NCBI RefSeq assembly: GCF_002915175.1
Contig: NZ_NXEJ01000007.1
Location: forward strand, 124,285 to 188,284
Source: Agrobacterium rosae
Lineage (GTDB): Bacteria > Pseudomonadota > Alphaproteobacteria > Rhizobiales > Rhizobiaceae
Direction of reading: 5' to 3'
DNA length: 64,000 nucleotides
Numbering within the stretch: the stretch's first letter is position 1; each line of letters starts with the position of its first letter. Positions 1-9,934 of this stretch are shown here, one piece after another. The notes below the pieces were generated by a model, which saw nothing but the letters and a program-made list of their open reading frames with translations, was not told the origin of the DNA and did no database searches. Both the position numbers and the translations under genes were made by a program.

Positions 1-1056
1 AAAGCAGTGGATAAAAGCAAGGCACTGGAAGCGGCGCTTTCCCAGATCGAACGTTCGTTCGGCAAGGGATCGATCATGAAGCTCGGTTCCAATGAAAGTA
101 TCGTTGAGGTCGAGACCATTTCTACGGGGTCGCTCAGCCTCGATGTCGCACTTGGTATTGGCGGTCTGCCCAAGGGCCGTATCATTGAAATTTATGGACC
201 TGAAAGCTCCGGTAAGACAACGCTCGCTTTGCAGACGATTGCGGAAGCGCAGAAAAAGGGCGGCATTTGCGCCTTCGTGGATGCCGAACATGCGCTCGAT
301 CCGGTCTATGCCCGCAAGCTCGGCGTGGATCTCCATAACCTGCTGATTTCGCAGCCGGACACGGGTGAACAGGCGCTTGAAATCACCGATACGCTGGTGC
401 GTTCCGGTGCCGTTGATGTTCTCGTCATCGACTCCGTCGCGGCCCTGACGCCACGTGCGGAAATTGAAGGCGAGATGGGCGACAGCCTTCCGGGTCTTCA
501 GGCTCGCTTGATGAGCCAGGCGCTGCGCAAGCTGACGGCATCGATTTCCAAGTCGAAGACCATGGTGATCTTCATCAACCAGATCCGTATGAAGATCGGC
601 ATCTCCTACGGTTCGCCGGAAGTGACGACAGGCGGCAACGCGCTGAAGTTCTACGCTTCTGTTCGCCTCGACATCCGCCGTATCGGGGCGGTCAAGGATC
701 GCGAAGAAGTCGTCGGTAACCAGACACGCGTCAAGGTCGTCAAGAACAAGATGGCACCTCCCTTCAAGCAGGTCGAATTCGACATCATGTATGGCGAAGG
801 CGTTTCCAAAACCGGCGAGTTGGTGGATCTGGGCGTGAAGGCCGGTCTGGTCGAAAAGGCCGGTGCGTGGTTCTCCTACAAGAGCCAGCGTCTGGGGCAG
901 GGGCGTGAAAACGCGAAAACCTTCCTCAAGGAAAACCCGGCTGTGGCGGAAGAGATCGAACTGGCGCTGCGCCAGAACGCCGGACTGATTGCTGAAAAGT
1001 TCCTCCAGAATGGTGGACCTGAAGCGGACGCTGATGGTGTTGATCCCGACGCATGA
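1..1056 (+). CDS. recA: Recombinase RecA (5' end outside the window)
   Basis: RecA forms ATP-dependent filaments on single-stranded DNA, drives strand exchange and triggers LexA cleavage in the SOS response. The reading frame is open from base 1, and the residues before the first in-window GTG (K-A, then V-D-K-S-K) continue the usual RecA N-terminus, so the true start lies upstream and about 10-15 codons are missing. The Walker A motif GPESSGKTT, the segment [20 protein letters not shown], loop L2 around [10 protein letters not shown] and [19 protein letters not shown] are all present. The C-terminus ends in an acidic tail. A hairpin terminator follows, then alaS on the same strand. Identification is certain. 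Confidence 0.98.
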   Translation, partial: KAVDKSKALEAALSQIERSFGKGSIMKLGSNESIVEVETISTGSLSLDVALGIGGLPKGRIIEIYGPESSGKTTLALQTIAEAQKKGGICAFVDAEHALDPVYARKLGVDLHNLLISQPDTGEQALEITDTLVRSGAVDVLVIDSVAALTPRAEIEGEMGDSLPGLQARLMSQALRKLTASISKSKTMVIFINQIRMKIGISYGSPEVTTGGNALKFYASVRLDIRRIGAVKDREEVVGNQTRVKVVKNKMAPPFKQVEFDIMYGEGVSKTGELVDLGVKAGLVEKAGAWFSYKSQRLGQGRENAKTFLKENPAVAEEIELALRQNAGLIAEKFLQNGGPEADADGVDPDA

Positions 1057-1106
1057 TCTGTCTTTGCCGAACGTAAAGTCAGGCAATATTTGAGCGTTTG
1101 AAGATC

Positions 1107-1141
1107 AAAGGTCGTGCGATTGTATCGCGCGGCCTTTATTT
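1107..1141 (+). terminator. Rho-independent terminator after recA
   Basis: A 13-pair stem with two G-U pairs (AAAGGTCGTGCGA against TCGCGCGGCCTTT) around a 5-base loop, followed by TTTATTT, lies 50 bases after the recA stop. Confidence 0.75.
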
Positions 1142-1248
1142 GTGTTGTAACCCTGCCCTCTTTGGCTGGACAGGCAGGGTGTCGGACGATAAAAGCCAGT
1201 GTTTTTTATGCTATGGCCGCGTGATCGCGTGGAAATGAAGGACTTCTT

Positions 1249-3912
1249 ATGAGCGGTGTAAACGAGATCCGGTCGACCTTCCTCGACTACTTCAAGAAGA
1301 ACGGTCACGAGATCGTGCCATCCAGCCCGCTCGTGCCACGCAACGACCCGACGCTGATGTTCACCAATGCTGGCATGGTTCAGTTCAAGAACGTTTTTAC
1401 CGGGCTCGAAAGCCGTCCTTATTCCACGGCTGCGTCTTCGCAGAAATGCGTCCGCGCCGGCGGCAAGCATAACGACCTCGACAATGTCGGCTACACCGCC
1501 CGTCACCACACCTTCTTCGAAATGCTTGGTAACTTCTCCTTCGGTGACTACTTCAAGGAAGAGGCGATCACCCACGCCTGGAACCTGATCACCAAGGAGT
1601 TCGGTATCGACAAGAACCGGCTGCTGGTGACTGTGTACCACACCGACGACGAAGCCTTTAACCTGTGGAAGAAGATCGCCGGTTTCTCCGATGATCGTAT
1701 CATCCGCATTCCGACCAGCGACAATTTCTGGGCGATGGGCGATACCGGTCCTTGCGGCCCCTGTTCGGAAATCTTTTACGACCACGGTGATCACATATGG
1801 GGCGGACCTCCGGGCTCTGCTGATGAAGATGGTGACCGCTTCATCGAAATCTGGAACCTCGTCTTCATGCAGTATGAGCAGGTGACGAAGGAGCAGCGCG
1901 TAGATCTGCCGCGCCCTTCCATCGATACGGGCATGGGACTGGAGCGTATTTCCGCGCTGCTTCAGGGCAAGCACGACAATTACGACACCGACCTGTTCCG
2001 CGCGCTGATTTCCGCATCCGTCGAAGCCACCGGCGTTCCGGCGGAAGGTGCGAACCGCGCAAGCCATCGCATCATCGCCGACCATCTGCGCTCTTCTGCC
2101 TTCCTCATTGCCGATGGCGTTTTGCCGTCCAATGAAGGTCGCGGCTACGTTCTGCGCCGCATCATGCGCCGTGCCATGCGCCATGCCGAATTGCTGGGTT
2201 CACGCGAGCCGTTGATCTGGAAGCTGCTGCCGGCACTCGTTCAGCAGATGGGTCGTGCCTATCCGGAACTCGTGCGTGCCGAAGCGTTGATTTCCGAAAC
2301 GCTGAAGCTGGAAGAAACCCGTTTCCGCAAGACGCTGGCCCGTGGTTTGACGCTGCTTTCGGATGCGACATCCACGCTCCACAAGGGCGATATGCTGGAT
2401 GGCGAAACGGCATTCAAGCTCCACGACACCTACGGCTTCCCGCTCGATCTGACGCAGGACGCGCTGCGCGCCCGCGAAATCGGCGTGGATGTTGCAGGCT
2501 TCACCGACGCGATGGAGCGCCAGAAGGCCGAGGCCCGTTCGCATTGGACCGGCTCCGGCGACAAGGCAACCGAAACCGTTTGGTTCGAACTCAAGGAAAA
2601 GCACGGCGCAACCGAGTTTCTGGGCTACGATACCGAGACCGCCGAAGGCATGGTTCTGGCCATCGTCAAGGACGGCAAGTCGGTGGAGAGCGCTGCTGAC
2701 GGCGAAACCGTCCAGCTCGTCGTCAACCAGACACCGTTCTACGGCGAATCCGGTGGCCAGATGGGCGATACCGGTATCATCGCGTCCGACGAGGGCACCT
2801 TTACGGTGACTGATACGCACAAGAAGGGCGAGGGCCTGTTTGCGCATATCGGCTCCGTCTCCAAGGGTGGCATCAAGGTCGGCGACGAAGTGCAACTCAC
2901 TGTCGATCACAACAGACGCTCGCGCCTGCGCGCCAATCACTCAGCCACGCACCTGCTGCATGAAGCGCTGCGTGAAGTTCTCGGCACACACGTTGCGCAG
3001 AAGGGTTCGCTGGTGGCTCCAGAGCGCCTGCGTTTCGACGTTTCTCACCCCAAGCCCATGTCGGCTGAGGAGTTGAAGATTGTCGAAGACATGGCCAACG
3101 AAATTATCCTCCAGAACTCGCCTGTCGTCACTCGCCTGATGAGCGTCGATGACGCCATTGCCGAAGGTGCGATGGCGCTGTTTGGCGAAAAATACGGTGA
3201 TGAAGTTCGTGTTGTATCGATGGGCACAGGCATTCACGGTGCCAAAGCCAACCGGCCTTACTCTGTCGAGCTTTGCGGCGGCACGCATGTTGCGGCCACT
3301 GGTCAGATCGGTCTCGTGCGGGTTCTCGGCGATAGCGCCGTGAGCGCGGGCGTGCGACGTATCGAAGCCGTTACCGGTCCGGGCGCACTTGCTTACCTTG
3401 CCGAGCAGGACGAACGCGTCAAGGCGCTGGCATCTTCGCTCAAGGTTCAGCCCTCCGAGGTCCTGACCCGCGTTGAAAGCCTGATGGATGAACGCAAGAA
3501 GCTGGAACGCGAACTGGCAGACGCCCGCCGCAAGCTCGCCATGGGTGGCGGTTCGTCAGATGGCTCTGCTGGCGATGTGAAAGACATTGGCGGCGTGAAG
3601 TTCCTCGCCAGATCCATGTCGGGTATCGATGCGAAAGACCTCAAGGGCCTTGCCGACGAAGCCAAGACCAGCCTCGGTTCCGGCGTGGTCCTACTGATCG
3701 CCGTGTCCGACGATGGCAAGGCCAGTGCCGTCTCTGCCGTAACCGAAGACCTGACGGCTCGCTTCAGCGCCGTCGATCTCGTCCGCACCGCATCCGCTGC
3801 TCTCGGCGGCAAGGGCGGCGGCGGTCGCCCTGACATGGCGCAGGCCGGTGGCCCGGATGGTGATAAGGCCGATGCGGCTATTGAGGCGGTTGCAGCTGCG
3901 TTGGCCGGTTGA
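1249..3912 (+). CDS. alaS: Alanine--tRNA ligase
   Basis: This cytoplasmic class II aminoacyl-tRNA synthetase charges tRNA-Ala. The 887-residue length is normal for the family. The aminoacylation domain starts immediately ([10 protein letters not shown], then [13 protein letters not shown] and [19 protein letters not shown]). The editing domain carries the zinc-binding NHSATHLLH and the CGGTH motif near residue 680. The C-terminal coiled-coil and glycine-rich oligomerisation domain ends in [16 protein letters not shown]. The ATG at 1249 is preceded by GAAGGA at a good distance. The recA-alaS order is conserved in rhizobia. Confidence 0.98.
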   Translation: MSGVNEIRSTFLDYFKKNGHEIVPSSPLVPRNDPTLMFTNAGMVQFKNVFTGLESRPYSTAASSQKCVRAGGKHNDLDNVGYTARHHTFFEMLGNFSFGDYFKEEAITHAWNLITKEFGIDKNRLLVTVYHTDDEAFNLWKKIAGFSDDRIIRIPTSDNFWAMGDTGPCGPCSEIFYDHGDHIWGGPPGSADEDGDRFIEIWNLVFMQYEQVTKEQRVDLPRPSIDTGMGLERISALLQGKHDNYDTDLFRALISASVEATGVPAEGANRASHRIIADHLRSSAFLIADGVLPSNEGRGYVLRRIMRRAMRHAELLGSREPLIWKLLPALVQQMGRAYPELVRAEALISETLKLEETRFRKTLARGLTLLSDATSTLHKGDMLDGETAFKLHDTYGFPLDLTQDALRAREIGVDVAGFTDAMERQKAEARSHWTGSGDKATETVWFELKEKHGATEFLGYDTETAEGMVLAIVKDGKSVESAADGETVQLVVNQTPFYGESGGQMGDTGIIASDEGTFTVTDTHKKGEGLFAHIGSVSKGGIKVGDEVQLTVDHNRRSRLRANHSATHLLHEALREVLGTHVAQKGSLVAPERLRFDVSHPKPMSAEELKIVEDMANEIILQNSPVVTRLMSVDDAIAEGAMALFGEKYGDEVRVVSMGTGIHGAKANRPYSVELCGGTHVAATGQIGLVRVLGDSAVSAGVRRIEAVTGPGALAYLAEQDERVKALASSLKVQPSEVLTRVESLMDERKKLERELADARRKLAMGGGSSDGSAGDVKDIGGVKFLARSMSGIDAKDLKGLADEAKTSLGSGVVLLIAVSDDGKASAVSAVTEDLTARFSAVDLVRTASAALGGKGGGGRPDMAQAGGPDGDKADAAIEAVAAALAG

Positions 3913-3996
3913 GTTGACGGGAGTGCTGGGAAAGCACTTCATGTCATGCAAAGTGCCGCAATGACGATGGAGATGAGCCAGCATCACACCTCCCTC

Positions 3997-4110
3997 CGTC
4001 ATTCCGGCCTTGAGCCGGAATCCAGTCAGACCAAGTCCTTGGTCTGAAAGACCTCTTTTAGCCGCGCAGACGCGCGTCTACTGGACCCCGGATCAAGTCC
4101 GGGGCGACGA
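3997..4110. repeat. Palindromic intergenic repeat, family A, copy 1
   Basis: The element has three hairpins in a row: ATTCCGGC/GCCGGAAT, CAGACCAAG/CTTGGTCTG, then a GCCGCGCAGACGCGCG core and CCCCGGA/TCCGGGG. The same layout, including the CCAGTCA junction and the GCGCGNNGACGCGCG-type core, recurs at 29821-29935 and 61545-61659. Here the outer arms are GGC-rich rather than the TGTG-type of the other two copies. It fills most of the 307-base gap between alaS and the GST gene and encodes no evident protein. Confidence 0.85.
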
Positions 4111-4140
4111 GAAGAGGAAGCGTCTCGTCAGACAGTCGTT

Positions 4141-4161
4141 GGGACAAGCCCCAGGGTGACG
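4141..4161. repeat. Half-copy of palindromic repeat family B
   Basis: GGGACAAGCCCCAGGGTGAC matches, with a few differences, the 3' arm of the element at 15309-15392 (GGACAAGCCCTAGGATGACG). It lies 30 bases after repeat A copy 1, giving a mosaic of two repeat families in one gap. Confidence 0.5.
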
Positions 4162-4219
4162 TTGGATAGGTATCGACTTCAGTCATAACCAAAGTGTTGC
4201 ACATTCCGATCGTGGTGAC

Positions 4220-4849
4220 TTAAACCACCGCCTGCTGTGCCTTCACAGCGTCGTCATCCAGCTGCGTTGCGCGCTTGCAGGCTGGACGATCTTGGACATC
4301 GGCGAGATAATCCACGAAACGCTGGCGTTTTTCGATTGAGCCGAAACGTAGACCAAAGCTGATTTGTGAGCCGATGTAGACGTCAGCTGCCGTAAACTGG
4401 TCTCCCGCAATATAACGGTTGGCGTTGAGTGCGTGTTCCAGCGTGTCCATGACATCGCTATACGCGCCGCAGCCTGCCATGCGCTGTTTGTCCGGGCCGA
4501 TTTCAAAGCCCATGGCTTTGGTGGTCACGGCCATTTCCAGCGGTCCAGCGGCATAGAAAAACCAGCGGTAATAGGTGCCGCGATCCGTGATCGGCGGGGC
4601 GAGATTGGCCTGCGGGAATGCGTCTGCAAGGTAGGCGCAGATGGCTGCGCATTCCGTCACCACTGTATCACCGTGTTTGATGGCCGGTACTTTGCCCATC
4701 GGGTTAATAGCCTTGTAGAATTCTGACTTCATGCCAGCGCTGTCGTAGCCAAGATAGTGCGTTTCGTAGGTCGCGCCCACTTCCTCCAGCATCCAGCGCA
4801 CGATGCGTCCGCGCGACATGGGGTTGGTGTAGAATGTCAGTTCGCTCAT
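4220..4849 (-). CDS. Glutathione S-transferase family protein
   Basis: This 209-residue cytosolic protein has an N-terminal thioredoxin-like GST domain (ELTFYTNPMSRGRIVRWML at residues 3-21) with the cis-proline segment GKVPAIKHGDTVVTECAAI at about 50-70. An all-helical C-terminal domain follows (FTAADVYIGSQI). Such proteins conjugate or reduce substrates with glutathione, but the substrate cannot be read from sequence. The start at 4849 has GAGAAGG upstream; the ATG 72 bases earlier lacks a good ribosome site. It sits between alaS and icd, and points toward alaS. Confidence 0.88.
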   Translation of the reverse strand: MSELTFYTNPMSRGRIVRWMLEEVGATYETHYLGYDSAGMKSEFYKAINPMGKVPAIKHGDTVVTECAAICAYLADAFPQANLAPPITDRGTYYRWFFYAAGPLEMAVTTKAMGFEIGPDKQRMAGCGAYSDVMDTLEHALNANRYIAGDQFTAADVYIGSQISFGLRFGSIEKRQRFVDYLADVQDRPACKRATQLDDDAVKAQQAVV

Positions 4850-4927
4850 GATGCCTTCTCCCTCTGATTTTCTGATTTCGAAATTGCATTGCGTCTGCGA
4901 CGTAATCAAGACAGAGGCCATTAGGCC

Positions 4928-4957
4928 AAAAGAAAACCCGGCACGAAGGCCGGGTTT
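4928..4957 (-). terminator. Rho-independent terminator after icd
   Basis: Read on the minus strand, an AAACCCGGC/GCCGGGTTT stem is followed by TTTTCTTTT, 26 bases beyond the icd stop. Confidence 0.85.
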
Positions 4958-4983
4958 CTGTGGTCAGTTGTGAAGGTCGCAGA

Positions 4984-6198
4984 TTAGGCAGCCATGGCCT
5001 TCTTGAGGTTTTCATCGATCTTGTCGAGGAACGCCGTTGTGGAGAGCCAAGGCTGGTCCGGGCCGATGAGCAGCGCCAGATCCTTGGTCATGTAACCGGC
5101 TTCGACGGTGTCGACGCAGACGGTTTCCAGCGTAGAGGCGAAGCGTGCCAGTTCCGCATTGTCGTCCAGCTTGGCGCGGTGGGCGAGGCCACGGCTCCAG
5201 GCGAAGATCGATGCGATGGAGTTGGTCGAGGTTTCCTGACCCTTCTGGTGCTGGCGGTAGTGACGTGTCACCGTGCCGTGCGCAGCTTCGGCTTCAACCG
5301 TGCGGCCATCTGGCGACAGAAGAACCGAGGTCATCAGACCGAGCGAGCCGAAGCCCTGCGCAACCGTATCGGACTGCACGTCGCCATCGTAGTTCTTGCA
5401 CGCCCAGACGTAACCACCGGACCACTTCAGCGCAGAGGCAACCATGTCGTCGATCAGGCGGTGCTCATAGGTGATGCCGACTTCGTCGAACTTCGCCTTG
5501 AATTCAGCCTGATAGATTTCTTCGAAGATGTCCTTGAAGCGACCGTCGTAAGCCTTGAGGATGGTGTTCTTGGTGGACAGGTAAACCGGCCACTTGCGCA
5601 TCAGGCCGTAGTTCATGGATGCGCGGGCGAATTCGCGGATCGACTCATCAAGGTTGTACATGGCCATGGCAACGCCAGCGCCGGGCGCGTCGAACACGTC
5701 CTTCTCGATGACCTGGCCGTCTTCACCAACGAACTTGATCGTCAGCTTGCCCTTGCCTGGGAACTTGAAATCGGTTGCCTTGTACTGGTCACCGAAAGCG
5801 TGACGACCGACAACGATGGGCTTTGTCCAGCCTGGAACGAGGCGCGGCACGTTCTTGCAGATGATTGGCTCGCGGAAAATAACGCCGCCGAGAATGTTGC
5901 GGATTGTGCCGTTCGGGCTCTTCCACATCTGCTTGAGGTTGAATTCCTTGACGCGATCTTCGTCTGGCGTGATCGTCGCGCACTTGATACCGACGCCATG
6001 CTTCTTGATGGCGTGAGCCGCATCGACCGTTACCTGGTCGTTGGTAGCATCGCGGTTTTCAACGGAAAGATCGTAATATTCGATATCGAGATCGAGGTAT
6101 GGCAGGATCAGCTTGTCCTTGATGAGCTGCCAGATGATACGGGTCATTTCGTCGCCGTCGAGATCGACGACCGGATTGGCTACCTTGATCTTTGTCAT
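4984..6198 (-). CDS. icd: NADP-dependent isocitrate dehydrogenase
   Basis: The enzyme oxidatively decarboxylates isocitrate to 2-oxoglutarate in the TCA cycle and makes NADPH. At 404 residues it matches the homodimeric eukaryote-like subfamily found in alphaproteobacteria. Visible landmarks are [20 protein letters not shown] at the N-terminus, [12 protein letters not shown], the metal-site region [20 protein letters not shown] and the cofactor segment [17 protein letters not shown]. The ATG at 6198 is preceded by GAGGTGAA. An in-frame ATG at 6351 adds 51 residues unlike the family and was rejected. Confidence 0.97.
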   Translation of the reverse strand: MTKIKVANPVVDLDGDEMTRIIWQLIKDKLILPYLDLDIEYYDLSVENRDATNDQVTVDAAHAIKKHGVGIKCATITPDEDRVKEFNLKQMWKSPNGTIRNILGGVIFREPIICKNVPRLVPGWTKPIVVGRHAFGDQYKATDFKFPGKGKLTIKFVGEDGQVIEKDVFDAPGAGVAMAMYNLDESIREFARASMNYGLMRKWPVYLSTKNTILKAYDGRFKDIFEEIYQAEFKAKFDEVGITYEHRLIDDMVASALKWSGGYVWACKNYDGDVQSDTVAQGFGSLGLMTSVLLSPDGRTVEAEAAHGTVTRHYRQHQKGQETSTNSIASIFAWSRGLAHRAKLDDNAELARFASTLETVCVDTVEAGYMTKDLALLIGPDQPWLSTTAFLDKIDENLKKAMAA

Positions 6199-6410
6199 GA
6201 ATTCCTCACCTTCGAGAACGATTGCGCCGGGAGGGCGCGATATGCAGAAAATATCCCGTGGCGCTATAGCATCGTGAGCGCGCAACGCAAAGCCATGCAC
6301 ATGCTTTTTTGGTCTTTCTAAAACAACTGGAAGCGCATTGCCAAAACCCAACGGCGAACTAAAGTCTGGCGAATCGCTTCAATCGGTCAGCTCTGCTTCG
6401 GGACATCATC

Positions 6411-6944
6411 ATGCGGAAATTTCTGCTCGCCACCGCCGCTACTCTTCTTTTTTCCTGCAACGCCTTTGCGGCAGACCCGACAGAACCGGTCAAGAAGGTG
6501 ATGGATATCACCGTCAAGAACTGGTCGGGCGAGGCGGATGACTGGAAGTACATTTTCGATGAGGATTTGCTGACGACGTTATTCAGCAAGCAGTTTGTGA
6601 CGCAGTACCGGGAAGCTTCCAAGAAACCGGCCTCTGATGTTGAAAACAGCGATAAGGGCGATCCCTTCGGCTATGATGTGGTCACCAATTCGCAGGATGG
6701 CTGCCCGTTGCAGGACGTTACCATCGCACCTGCACCGCCTAAGGACGGCGTGACTGACGTCACCGTGAAGTTCAAACTTTGGGCCTGCATGGATGAGGCC
6801 GAAATGAAGGCGACGGTCGATCAGGTGAATTTCGACGTTGTTGAAGAAGACGGCAAGCCTGTCATCAACGACATCCACCGTGTGGGTGACGAGGGCAGGG
6901 ATTCGCTGCTTCAGGAAATGGCAAACATCATCAAGGGCGAATAA
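6411..6944 (+). CDS. Conserved secreted protein of unknown function
   Basis: The protein has 177 residues. A signal peptide ends at about residue 20 (LLFSCNAFA|AD), so the product should be periplasmic. The mature part is acidic and has two cysteines (DGCPL and LWACMD) that could form a disulfide. It has no membrane segment beyond the signal. The N-terminal half (VKKVMDITVKNWSGEADDWKYIF) and the sheet-rich C-terminus resemble small DUF3828-type secreted proteins, but I cannot assign the family firmly. It is divergent from icd and precedes trmJ by 76 bases. Confidence 0.75.
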   Translation: MRKFLLATAATLLFSCNAFAADPTEPVKKVMDITVKNWSGEADDWKYIFDEDLLTTLFSKQFVTQYREASKKPASDVENSDKGDPFGYDVVTNSQDGCPLQDVTIAPAPPKDGVTDVTVKFKLWACMDEAEMKATVDQVNFDVVEEDGKPVINDIHRVGDEGRDSLLQEMANIIKGE

Positions 6945-7020
6945 TGCGGTCATCCGCTGCGCGTGCCTTTGATTTGTCCTGAAATCTATGCCAGTGAAGC
7001 CTAAAAATCGGAAGGCGAAT

Positions 7021-7851
7021 ATGGCAGGCACGAACAGCGAGCTTCAGCTTTTGGCGGAAGGCCCGGCGATCATTTTGGTCGAACCTCAACTCGGTGAAAA
7101 CATCGGCATGGTGGCGCGTGCCATGGCCAATTTCGGCCTGGCCGAGCTTCGGCTGGTCAACCCGCGGGATGGCTGGCCAAGCGAGAAGGCGCGCTCTGCC
7201 GCATCGAAGGCCGATCATGTCATCGATCGCACGCGGGTTTTTGACACGATCGAAGAAGCGACCGCCGATCTGCAATTTACCTATGCGACGACGGCGCGAG
7301 AACGTTACGGTTTCAAGCCGGTGCGTGCGCCTGTCGTTGCAGCCGAAACCCTGCGGACAAAATTCAAATCCGGCGAAAAGACCGGCATCCTCTTTGGTCG
7401 CGAACGTTGGGGCCTGACCAATGAAGAGGTGGCGCTGGCTGACGAGATCGTAACCTTTCCGGTCAACCCGGCCTTTGCCTCGCTCAATATTGCGCAAGCC
7501 GTGCTGCTGATGTCCTATGAGTGGATGAAGTCCAGCATCGAGGATTTGAGCGAAACCTTGTTTGAGCCTCTGGAGCAGCAACAGGCAACGAAGGAACAGC
7601 TTTATGGGCTGTTCGACCAGTTGGAAGAGGCGTTGGACGCGCGGGGCTACTTCCGCCCAGAAGGCAAGAAGCAGCGCATGATCGAGAACCTGCGAGCCGT
7701 TCTGTCGCGCCGAGCGCTGACGTCGCAGGAAATCAGTGTATTGCGCGGCGTGTTCGGTACCTTCGACAAATACGGTCGGCAGACGCCGCGTGGCAGTAAT
7801 GGTCCTTATGCCGAGGGGAGCACGAAGGAAGATGACGGCGATAACGCGTGA
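7021..7851 (+). CDS. trmJ: tRNA (cytidine/uridine-2'-O-)-methyltransferase TrmJ
   Basis: TrmJ is a SpoU-class (trefoil-knot) methyltransferase that uses SAM to 2'-O-methylate position 32 of tRNAs. The 276-residue protein shows motif 1 ([21 protein letters not shown]), motif 2 ([15 protein letters not shown]) and motif 3 ([19 protein letters not shown]), with the basic C-terminal extension typical of TrmJ. The ATG at 7021 has GGAAGG upstream; an ATG at 6988 is less well placed. Its last 20 bases overlap murI, which suggests translational coupling. The exact tRNA substrate is inferred from family membership. Confidence 0.88.
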   Translation: MAGTNSELQLLAEGPAIILVEPQLGENIGMVARAMANFGLAELRLVNPRDGWPSEKARSAASKADHVIDRTRVFDTIEEATADLQFTYATTARERYGFKPVRAPVVAAETLRTKFKSGEKTGILFGRERWGLTNEEVALADEIVTFPVNPAFASLNIAQAVLLMSYEWMKSSIEDLSETLFEPLEQQQATKEQLYGLFDQLEEALDARGYFRPEGKKQRMIENLRAVLSRRALTSQEISVLRGVFGTFDKYGRQTPRGSNGPYAEGSTKEDDGDNA

Positions 7852-8659
7852 TTCCGTAGACACACTCAAACCGGTGCTTCTTCTCGATAGCGGCATCGGT
7901 GGTTTGACCGTTCTGCGTGAGGCGAGGGTACTGATGCCCGAGCGGAGCTTTATCTACGTCGCCGATGATGCTGGCTTTCCCTATGGCGGGTGGGAAGAAA
8001 GCGCGCTGACGGAGCGGCTTCTTTCGCTGTTCGCACGGTTGATCGAGACCCATAATCCAGAAATCTGCATTGTTGCCTGCAATACGGCCTTTACGCTGGC
8101 AGGTGCGGCTTTGCGGGCAGAGTTTCCAGATATGACGTTTGTGGGCACCGTTCCCGCCATCAAGCCGGCGGCGGAGCGCACCCGTTCCGGCCTCGTCTCG
8201 GTTCTGGCCACGCCCGGCACTGTCAAGCGTGCCTATACGCGTGATCTCATCCAGTCCTTCGCCTCGCAATGCCATGTGCGCCTTGTGGGGTCTGAGAACC
8301 TTGCGCGCATGGCGGAAGCGTGGATCAGAGGCGAGCCGATTTCCGATGAGGCCGTTCTGGCGGAAATTTCGCCCTGCTTTATCGAGGAGGCGGGCCGGCG
8401 CACGGATATCGTCGTGCTGGCCTGTACGCACTATCCCTTCATGGCAAATGTCTTCCGCCGCCTTGCGCCATGGCCGGTGGATTGGCTGGACCCGGCAGAG
8501 GCGATTGCCCGGCAGGCGCGGCGAAAGGTCGAGTTGGTCGAGGGTGTGGAGCACCCGGATGGTTTCGACATCGCGATTTTCACATCCGGCCAGCCGGATT
8601 TCAACACGCGACGCCTGATGCAAGGCTTCGGTTTGAGAATCGCCGCTCCAGCACCGTGA
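7832..8659 (+). CDS. murI: Glutamate racemase
   Basis: MurI makes D-glutamate for peptidoglycan in the cytoplasm. The 275-residue protein has [15 protein letters not shown] at the N-terminus, the first catalytic cysteine in IVACNTA and the second in [10 protein letters not shown]. The ATG at 7832 has AAGGAAG upstream and lies inside the end of trmJ, in another frame; upstream alternatives would extend far into trmJ. Both catalytic cysteines are intact. Confidence 0.95.
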   Translation: MTAITRDSVDTLKPVLLLDSGIGGLTVLREARVLMPERSFIYVADDAGFPYGGWEESALTERLLSLFARLIETHNPEICIVACNTAFTLAGAALRAEFPDMTFVGTVPAIKPAAERTRSGLVSVLATPGTVKRAYTRDLIQSFASQCHVRLVGSENLARMAEAWIRGEPISDEAVLAEISPCFIEEAGRRTDIVVLACTHYPFMANVFRRLAPWPVDWLDPAEAIARQARRKVELVEGVEHPDGFDIAIFTSGQPDFNTRRLMQGFGLRIAAPAP

Positions 8660-8779
8660 GTGTTGTATTTCTGCATTATTCTTGAATATCGGTTGCAATT
8701 CGAGATTGAACCTCTTGTTTTGCGAAAAAAGCTGTGGCACAAAACTCAAGCTCGCAACTCAAACATCAGGAGGCGTCTA

Positions 8780-8869
8780 ATGACTACATTTATGCATACA
8801 CGCCTTTCTGGCGCAGCACGTAAGATGGTACCGGTCCTTACCGGAATTATTGTACCATCCTACCGATAA
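8780..8869 (+). CDS. Putative 29-residue small protein upstream of the DUF1127 gene
   Basis: A very strong ribosome site, AGGAGG, lies 6 bases before the ATG. The 29-residue product is basic and starts MTTFMHTRLSGAARKMVPV; it has no signal peptide and only a short hydrophobic run near its end (VPVLTGIIVP). It occupies the 368-base gap between murI and the DUF1127 gene, 158 bases before the latter. It could be a small protein or a translated leader. Support comes from the ribosome site only. Confidence 0.45.
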   Translation: MTTFMHTRLSGAARKMVPVLTGIIVPSYR

Positions 8870-8993
8870 AGGTCTGTCAATCCGGCCTTTTCTCTGCCTA
8901 TAGGCATTTCACACACTAACTCGTCGCAAACGCCTCTGTCGTCGCATATCTGCGCGTCCGTCGCTTTTGCGCGTCTTTTCCATCACGAAAGGA

Positions 8994-9016
8994 CCTGGTC
9001 GCTTGATCGCGCCAGG
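8994..9016 (+). promoter_or_regulatory. Hairpin overlapping the DUF1127 ribosome binding site
   Basis: CCTGG-T-CGC, loop TTGATC, GCG-CCAGG forms an 8-pair stem with one bulge. The last bases of the 3' arm (AGG) are part of the AGGACGG that should serve as Shine-Dalgarno for the ATG at 9028. It could limit translation until opened. No trigger is visible. Confidence 0.45.
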
Positions 9017-9027
9017 ACGGATTTCCT

Positions 9028-9264
9028 ATGTCTCATGAACAATCTTTGCGTGTAAATGATGTTTCGAAAGCAGTTGATGATCTGTTCCAGCACTTCGGTG
9101 TATGGACGACATTCAAAGCCATGCTGGTCGTTGCCTGGAAACACCGGCAGGCAAGAGTGCATGTCTCGCACCTGTCGGATCACATGTTGCGTGACATCGG
9201 CCTTCCAGTCAGCAAATATCGGTCTGAAAAGCCGTTGATACCCCCCTGGGTCCCACGCTTTTGA
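9028..9264 (+). CDS. DUF1127 domain small protein
   Basis: This 78-residue protein carries a DUF1127 motif at about residues 35-60 (hydrophobic/basic helix, then LSDHMLRDIGLP). DUF1127 proteins are small, arginine-rich or basic proteins common in alphaproteobacteria, and several have been tied to stress, phosphate or RNA-related functions. This one is longer than the minimal 45-50 residue members because of an N-terminal extension. A hairpin overlaps its ribosome site and a terminator-like hairpin follows its stop. Function is not known from sequence. Confidence 0.8.
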   Translation: MSHEQSLRVNDVSKAVDDLFQHFGVWTTFKAMLVVAWKHRQARVHVSHLSDHMLRDIGLPVSKYRSEKPLIPPWVPRF

Positions 9265-9271
9265 GGGGATC

Positions 9272-9306
9272 GCCTCCTCGGCAGTCATTCTGCCGGGGAG
9301 GCTTTC
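9272..9306 (+). terminator. Terminator-like hairpin after the DUF1127 gene
   Basis: GCCTCCTCGGCAG pairs with CTGCCGGGGAGGC (one mismatch) around the loop TCATT, and TTTC follows. The U-tract is short, so termination may be partial. Confidence 0.6.
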
Positions 9307-9337
9307 AAGTGATGAAGCCGAAGTTTTGAGATTATCT

Positions 9338-9853
9338 ATGCAGATTTCCATACACAAATTGTCTGCCTCAGACGCTAACGACTATCGCGACCTTCGTCTG
9401 GAAGGCTTGGTTGCTCATCCGGAAGCCTTCGGAGCTTCGTTTGAAGATGAGGCCGTGTTGTCGGTCAATGATTTCGCTCAACGCCTCGACCAGGGAAACG
9501 TTTTTGGCGCTCGCCGCACCGATACGAATGCTTTGGTGGGAGCCGTGGGCCTTCGCATCTCGACGGCCTCGAAGACCAGACATAAAGGTGCGATCTGGGG
9601 CATGTATGTGCGACCAGAGACGCGCGGCTCGGGCATCGGTGCTGCTCTCATCAAACACGCACTGGACTATGCCAAGCCGCTTGTTGAAGAGGTGACCATC
9701 ATCGTCGGAGCATCGAATATTGCCGCCCACAAACTCTATATCAAGATGGGGTTCGAGCAGTATGGATTTGAACGGCGGGCGTTGAAAATCGGGCAAACCT
9801 ATTACGATGAGGTGCTGATGGCGGTGGTTCTCAATCCGCCCACCGGGCAGTGA
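9338..9853 (+). CDS. GNAT family N-acetyltransferase
   Basis: This 171-residue cytosolic GNAT protein has the acetyl-CoA pyrophosphate-binding motif A at about residue 95-110 (GMYVRPETRGSGIGAALI), with the R-x-x-G-x-G/A pattern intact, and motif B near NIAAHKLYIKMGFEQYG. The substrate cannot be predicted. The ATG at 9338 has only a weak ribosome site; a TTG at 9326 in the same frame is an alternative. It stands alone between the DUF1127 gene and a LysE exporter. Confidence 0.85.
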   Translation: MQISIHKLSASDANDYRDLRLEGLVAHPEAFGASFEDEAVLSVNDFAQRLDQGNVFGARRTDTNALVGAVGLRISTASKTRHKGAIWGMYVRPETRGSGIGAALIKHALDYAKPLVEEVTIIVGASNIAAHKLYIKMGFEQYGFERRALKIGQTYYDEVLMAVVLNPPTGQ

Positions 9854-9934
9854 CGGCCTAAGGTTGACCGCATCGATTGACATGCTTTCGACTTGGTGGC
9901 TTGCTCCGCATTATCATCACAAGGGGATATCATC

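Noticed and set aside
4960-6321. Long plus-strand open frame of about 450 codons over icd
   Set aside because: It is antisense to the complete icd gene, has no family-like motifs and no ribosome site; it results from GC-rich codon use.
8660-8779. Plus-strand frame continuous upstream of the 29-codon ORF
   Set aside because: It reads in frame with that ORF, but has no ribosome site, and the AGGAGG marks the internal ATG at 8780 as the start.
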